Shown here piece after piece: positions 60,825 to 64,000 of a stretch of DNA of 64,000 nt; within the stretch, counting starts at the first letter, position 1, and each line of letters begins with the position of its first letter. Position numbers and translations under genes: made by a program. The notes beneath the pieces are model-generated. The model searched no databases, was not told where the DNA came from, and saw only the letters and a list, made by a program, of their open reading frames with translations. The stretch spans positions 186,001-250,000 of the forward strand of contig NZ_PXNN01000003.1 in NCBI RefSeq assembly GCF_003007685.1. Direction: 5' to 3'. This stretch comes from Marinobacter halophilus. Lineage in GTDB: Bacteria > Pseudomonadota > Gammaproteobacteria > Pseudomonadales > Oleiphilaceae.

Positions 60825-61510
60825 AAAAAACGCCGGAAAGAATTGAAAGTCTGGCTGCCGAATACGTGCTTGGCTCCCTGAAAGGCAAGGCAAGACGCCG
60901 CTTTGAGCGCTGGATGATGGAGTCGGGCCGGGTACGTCAGGAAGTCTGGTACTGGGAAGAGAAGCTGGGTCAACTAAGCGAGCGGGTGCCCGGGCGGGAG
61001 CCGCCAGAGTCGGTCTGGCGTGGCATTGAGCGACGCCTCTGGCCGCAAGAGCGGGCGCAGGCGAACCCGAGGTCCACGCGGCTATGGCCGGCCTGGAGCA
61101 TGATTGCAACGGCGGCCGCTTTGGTGCTGGCGGCGATGCTGATCCAGCAGCCCACGCTGGAGCCGGACTTGCGGCTCTCGGGTGCCATTGTCCAGGCCGA
61201 TGTCAGTGATCCGTTATGGCTGGTCAGCGAGTCCAGTCGCGACAGTCGCCTGCGATTGCGATCTGTAGCGGCCACCTCGGCCCAGGCGGGCAAGGACTAT
61301 GAACTGTGGATCGTGCCGGATAACGGCAACCCGCTGTCGCTGGGCGTGATACCGGTCGGGGATGTGTATCAGGTAAAGCTTACGGACGAAGCCCGTGAAA
61401 CCCTGAGCCAGAGCCGCACCCTGGCCATCAGCCTGGAGCCCCGGGGCGGCTCGCCCACCGGGGCGCCGACCGGTCCGATTCTGCACGTCACCAAGCTTTA
61501 CGAGCTGTAA
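60821..61510 (+). CDS. RskA-family membrane anti-sigma factor
   Basis: The 229-residue protein has an N-terminal anti-sigma region (RIESLAAEYVLGSLKGKARRRFERWMMESGRVRQEVWYWEEKLGQLSERVP), one membrane helix (MIATAAALVLAAMLI) and a periplasmic RskA domain (KDYELWIVPDNGNPLSLGVIPVGDVYQV, then SLEPRGGSPTGAPTGPILH). Such proteins hold the sigma factor at the membrane until the periplasmic domain senses a signal and is cleaved. It is translationally coupled to the sigma gene. It converges with the HDOD gene. Confidence 0.92.
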   Translation: MKKTPERIESLAAEYVLGSLKGKARRRFERWMMESGRVRQEVWYWEEKLGQLSERVPGREPPESVWRGIERRLWPQERAQANPRSTRLWPAWSMIATAAALVLAAMLIQQPTLEPDLRLSGAIVQADVSDPLWLVSESSRDSRLRLRSVAATSAQAGKDYELWIVPDNGNPLSLGVIPVGDVYQVKLTDEARETLSQSRTLAISLEPRGGSPTGAPTGPILHVTKLYEL

Positions 61511-61522
61511 GCCAGGCGGGCG

Positions 61523-62944
61523 TCAGTTGGACGCCAGCAGCGAGATGCACAACTGGGCGTTCTGCACAAAGTGGCCGAACGCCGTCAGTTGCTCCTCAGA
61601 GGGCACGTAATCTCCTGCTGCATTGTCCGCGTAGAACAGGCCCACCAGCCGCCCTTTGGCGGTCAGTGGTCCGATCAACGCCGGTACCTTGCCGAGCCAG
61701 CGGTCGTAAGGCACGCCCTCTGCCGTCGGCCGGGGCTGATAGACACCGCAGCTGGCGTGGGGCAACAGACGTCCCAGCGGGCCGGTGCCGTCCTTGGCGA
61801 GGATAAAGTCCTCCCGCCAGGTTTCCGTGCCCCGGCCGCCGACTTTGCGGGGAATCAGGTTGTGGCCGGTTCTGTCTCCCATCAGTAAGGCCACCCGCTG
61901 CATGCCGACGGCGCGGTGAATGCCTTCGATCACCAGTTGGCACACTTCGTTCAGGTCCGGCTTTTCGGTGAGGCTGACGGTGATGTCACGCAGGATCTGT
62001 AACTGCAGGCTTGGGTCTATATCCGGTGCGCTCTCTGACTGACCTCCCGCCCCGTTCTGGCTGCCTGGCATCAGCGCCGTGACTTGGGGAATGCCGAGGG
62101 AAACCGCGACCTTTGCCGCTTCCTGGGCATTCACCTTGAGCTGATCCCGCACCGCGGCGGGCGTTTGGCCTGTGTCCTTGCCAAGATGTTCCAGAACCTT
62201 GTCCATCTCGGCGCCGCGCCAGCCTTTTTCTGACAGGGTCGCCATTTCCACGGTGTTGCGAACCAGGCTACTGGCCGTGGAATTGGCTTTGCCGGGTGCA
62301 ACCACCTCACGAATAAATGGCCCCAGCGACCAGGCATCTACCAGGCCTCGGGTGATTTCGGTAAAGGTGGTGTGCAGCACGGCCTTCTGTGCCTCTACTG
62401 GCGGTTCGTCCAGCCTGAGCCGATCTTCCAGCTCGGAGGCCTGATCGGTTTCGCAGGACCAGAACGCCAGTTCACCGATGGTCATCAGCAAGGCGCCAAT
62501 AAAGACTTCTTCCAGCGCATGCTCGGTGCGTTTTGGCATCAGGCAGCGGGCCTGTACCGCCGCGTGAATGGCCCGGGCCAGGCAGCGCAGCAGGTGCGGA
62601 CGGTCGTTGCGCTTGAGCAGGGTGTCGACAATCAGCGATGAGATGGCCATGGATTTGACAGAATCAAAGCCGATCAGGGTAATTGCCCGGCTGACGGTGC
62701 TGACCTGGGTACGGGTCTGGTTATAGAACACCGTATTGGACAGTCTGAGCACCTGGGAGGTCAGCTGGGCATCGTTCAGAATTACATTGGCCAGCTCGTT
62801 CACTGTGCTGTTACTGCTGTCTGTCAGTTCATTGATTTGCCGAAGCGTGTTGGCCAGTACCGGCAACTCTATTTTGCTCAGGTAGGAAACCCATGCCTGG
62901 GTCGAGTTCATCCTTGAAGGCGTATTATCGGACGATGTGGTCAC
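61523..62944 (-). CDS. HDOD-GAF signalling protein
   Basis: The 473-residue protein has an HDOD domain at about residues 20-220 (LPVLANTLRQINELTDSSNSTVNELANVILNDAQLTSQVLRLSNTVFY, VSRAITLIGFDSVKSMAIS). A C-terminal GAF domain follows (ILRDITVSLTEKPDLNEVCQLVIEGIHRAVGMQRVALLMGD, LVGLFYADNAAGDYVPSEEQLTAFGHFVQNAQL). HDOD domains lack the HD catalytic residues and act in signalling, often with c-di-GMP networks. No output enzyme is fused. The gene is alone on its strand; the 230-bp gap to metN holds the metN promoter. Confidence 0.88.
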   Translation of the reverse strand: MTTSSDNTPSRMNSTQAWVSYLSKIELPVLANTLRQINELTDSSNSTVNELANVILNDAQLTSQVLRLSNTVFYNQTRTQVSTVSRAITLIGFDSVKSMAISSLIVDTLLKRNDRPHLLRCLARAIHAAVQARCLMPKRTEHALEEVFIGALLMTIGELAFWSCETDQASELEDRLRLDEPPVEAQKAVLHTTFTEITRGLVDAWSLGPFIREVVAPGKANSTASSLVRNTVEMATLSEKGWRGAEMDKVLEHLGKDTGQTPAAVRDQLKVNAQEAAKVAVSLGIPQVTALMPGSQNGAGGQSESAPDIDPSLQLQILRDITVSLTEKPDLNEVCQLVIEGIHRAVGMQRVALLMGDRTGHNLIPRKVGGRGTETWREDFILAKDGTGPLGRLLPHASCGVYQPRPTAEGVPYDRWLGKVPALIGPLTAKGRLVGLFYADNAAGDYVPSEEQLTAFGHFVQNAQLCISLLASN

Positions 62945-63066
62945 GGGTCGGGCGCGCCTCGGATGGCTGGAAAATTATTAATGTTCTTCTTGAATGGCAG
63001 TTTAGCTGAGGCAGGGCGACGCTGTCAGGTACCTTTTGGTGTAAGGGCAACTACACACCGATGCAA

Positions 63067-63096
63067 TTCGGGTTTGGACACTGAATAGGCTATAAT
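63067..63096 (+). promoter_or_regulatory. Candidate sigma-70 promoter for metN
   Basis: TATAAT (63091-63096) with TTCGGG (63067-63072) 18 bp upstream as a weak -35. It lies about 80 bp before the GTG of metN. Confidence 0.45.
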
Positions 63097-63176
63097 CGCC
63101 GGTTTTACGCAGCACTATCCAGGCATTCTCCAAGCATTTTCCAGACACTCTCAAGGCACTGACCAAGGCATTGACC

Positions 63177-64000
63177 GTGATTGTATTTGACCAGGTACAG
63201 AAGTCTTACCAGGTAGCCGGCCGGGCGATCCCCGCGCTGCACCCCACCAGTATGACCATAGAAACCGGCGAGGTGTTCGGCATCGTCGGTCATTCGGGCG
63301 CAGGCAAATCCACCCTGGTCAGGTTGATCAACCTGCTGGAGCCTGCCACCGGTGGTCGCATCCTGATTGATGACGAAGACATCACCCGCTACAGCGCAGC
63401 TGAGCTTCGCGCCTTTCGCCGCAAAGTGGGCATGATCTTTCAGCACTTCAACCTGCTGTCCTCGAAAACCGTGGCTGACAACGTCGCGTTTCCGATGAGG
63501 CTGGCCGGCATCTATTCCAAAGCCGACATCCGCAGCCGGGTTGAGGAACTGCTGGCGCGGGTCAGCCTGAGCGATCACGCCAACAAGTACCCGTCGCAAT
63601 TGTCTGGCGGCCAGAAACAGCGAGTTGGCATTGCCCGCGCCCTCGCCTGCCGGCCGACCATTCTGTTGTGTGATGAAGCTACCAGTGCCCTGGACCCGCA
63701 AACCACCCAATCGGTGCTGCGGTTGCTGGGAGACATCAACAAAGAATTGGGCCTGACCATCGTTCTGATCACCCACGAGATGGACGTGGTGCGCCGGGTC
63801 TGTGACCGGGTGGCGGTAATGGATGCTGGCCGGGTAGTGGAAATGGGCTCAGTGAGTGACGTGTTCCTGCACCCCCAGCACCCCACTACCCGGGATTTCG
63901 TGTTTGAAAGCGAAAATGTCGACCGCGATGATCTCCAGCAAGATCTGCAGAAGGCCGAAGGCCGTATCTTGCGCCTGACCTTCAAGGGCGATGCCACCTA
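63177..64000 (+). CDS. metN: D-methionine ABC transporter ATP-binding protein, 5' part
   Basis: The frame opens at GTG 63177 and runs past the right edge, with 274 codons visible. The product has Walker [11 protein letters not shown], the Q-loop in FQHFNLL, the ABC signature LSGGQKQR, Walker [13 protein letters not shown] and the H-loop [22 protein letters not shown] follows, leading into the regulatory NIL domain ([13 protein letters not shown]). This is the MetN pattern: the ATPase of the MetNIQ methionine importer, inhibited by bound methionine in the NIL domain. metI and metQ should follow outside the window. Imperfect repeats of AGGCATT/AAGCATT precede the start. Confidence 0.93.
   Translation, partial: MIVFDQVQKSYQVAGRAIPALHPTSMTIETGEVFGIVGHSGAGKSTLVRLINLLEPATGGRILIDDEDITRYSAAELRAFRRKVGMIFQHFNLLSSKTVADNVAFPMRLAGIYSKADIRSRVEELLARVSLSDHANKYPSQLSGGQKQRVGIARALACRPTILLCDEATSALDPQTTQSVLRLLGDINKELGLTIVLITHEMDVVRRVCDRVAVMDAGRVVEMGSVSDVFLHPQHPTTRDFVFESENVDRDDLQQDLQKAEGRILRLTFKGDAT

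Overview
The window looks like a chromosomal segment of a marine, oil- and salt-adapted gammaproteobacterium, most likely Marinobacter or a close relative. This rests on gene content, not on a database match: a wax ester synthase/diacylglycerol acyltransferase, an oleate hydratase, ectoine synthesis genes with an ectoine-type aspartokinase, a NirBD/NasR nitrite assimilation module, many GGDEF/GAF/HDOD signalling proteins, and dispersed hairpin repeats. I saw no rRNA, tRNA, CRISPR array, prophage or intact insertion sequence.

Layout. 0-9.8 kb: a partial GAF/PAS sensor behind a truncated receiver-domain remnant, a TetR/PEBP pair, small metabolic genes and oleate hydratase. 9.9-17.6 kb: a divergent cluster with an ECF sigma factor, a zinc-type anti-sigma factor and a TVP38 protein on one side. 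On the other side are a TVP38-flavoprotein fusion, a radical SAM protein, a sodium:solute symporter and a metallophosphoesterase, with two different hairpin repeats inside. 17.6-22.3 kb: ectA, ectB and ask without ectC, then an RpoS-like sigma factor. 22.3-39.9 kb: housekeeping and signalling genes (tag, a PPTase, pdxH, MHYT and GGDEF proteins, DUF748, yfbR, SPFH/NfeD, an AraC/hydrolase pair, wax synthase, nitroreductase).

40-50.3 kb: nitrite assimilation. nirBD, a NIT-ANTAR antiterminator (NasR type), a FocA/NirC channel and a fused PP2C phosphatase/kinase are interrupted by a SprT-like gene and an AT-richer islet with an orphan T6SS hcp, a lipoprotein and gene debris. Both nirB and nirC have a -24/-12 (sigma-54) promoter and a leader with an intrinsic terminator and a competing hairpin, which fits NasR control. 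50.4-52.8 kb: a Fur-box-preceded ExbB-ExbD-ExbD-TonB operon. 53-56 kb: a TSUP permease, an amidase and an unknown protein. 56-61.5 kb: a second ECF sigma/anti-sigma pair divergent from DUF4331, a lipoprotein, a repeat protein and HupE. 61.5-64 kb: an HDOD-GAF protein and the start of metN.

The most unusual structure is a repeat family (five copies) with a shared loop of about 22 nt but copy-specific outer arms. Each arm pairs with its own partner and not with those of other copies. One copy lies between nirB and nirD. A second family of the same architecture, with an unrelated core, occurs once. The two sigma/anti-sigma clusters are the best candidates for undescribed functional systems. Coordinates and starts were read by eye; no alignment or composition statistic was run.
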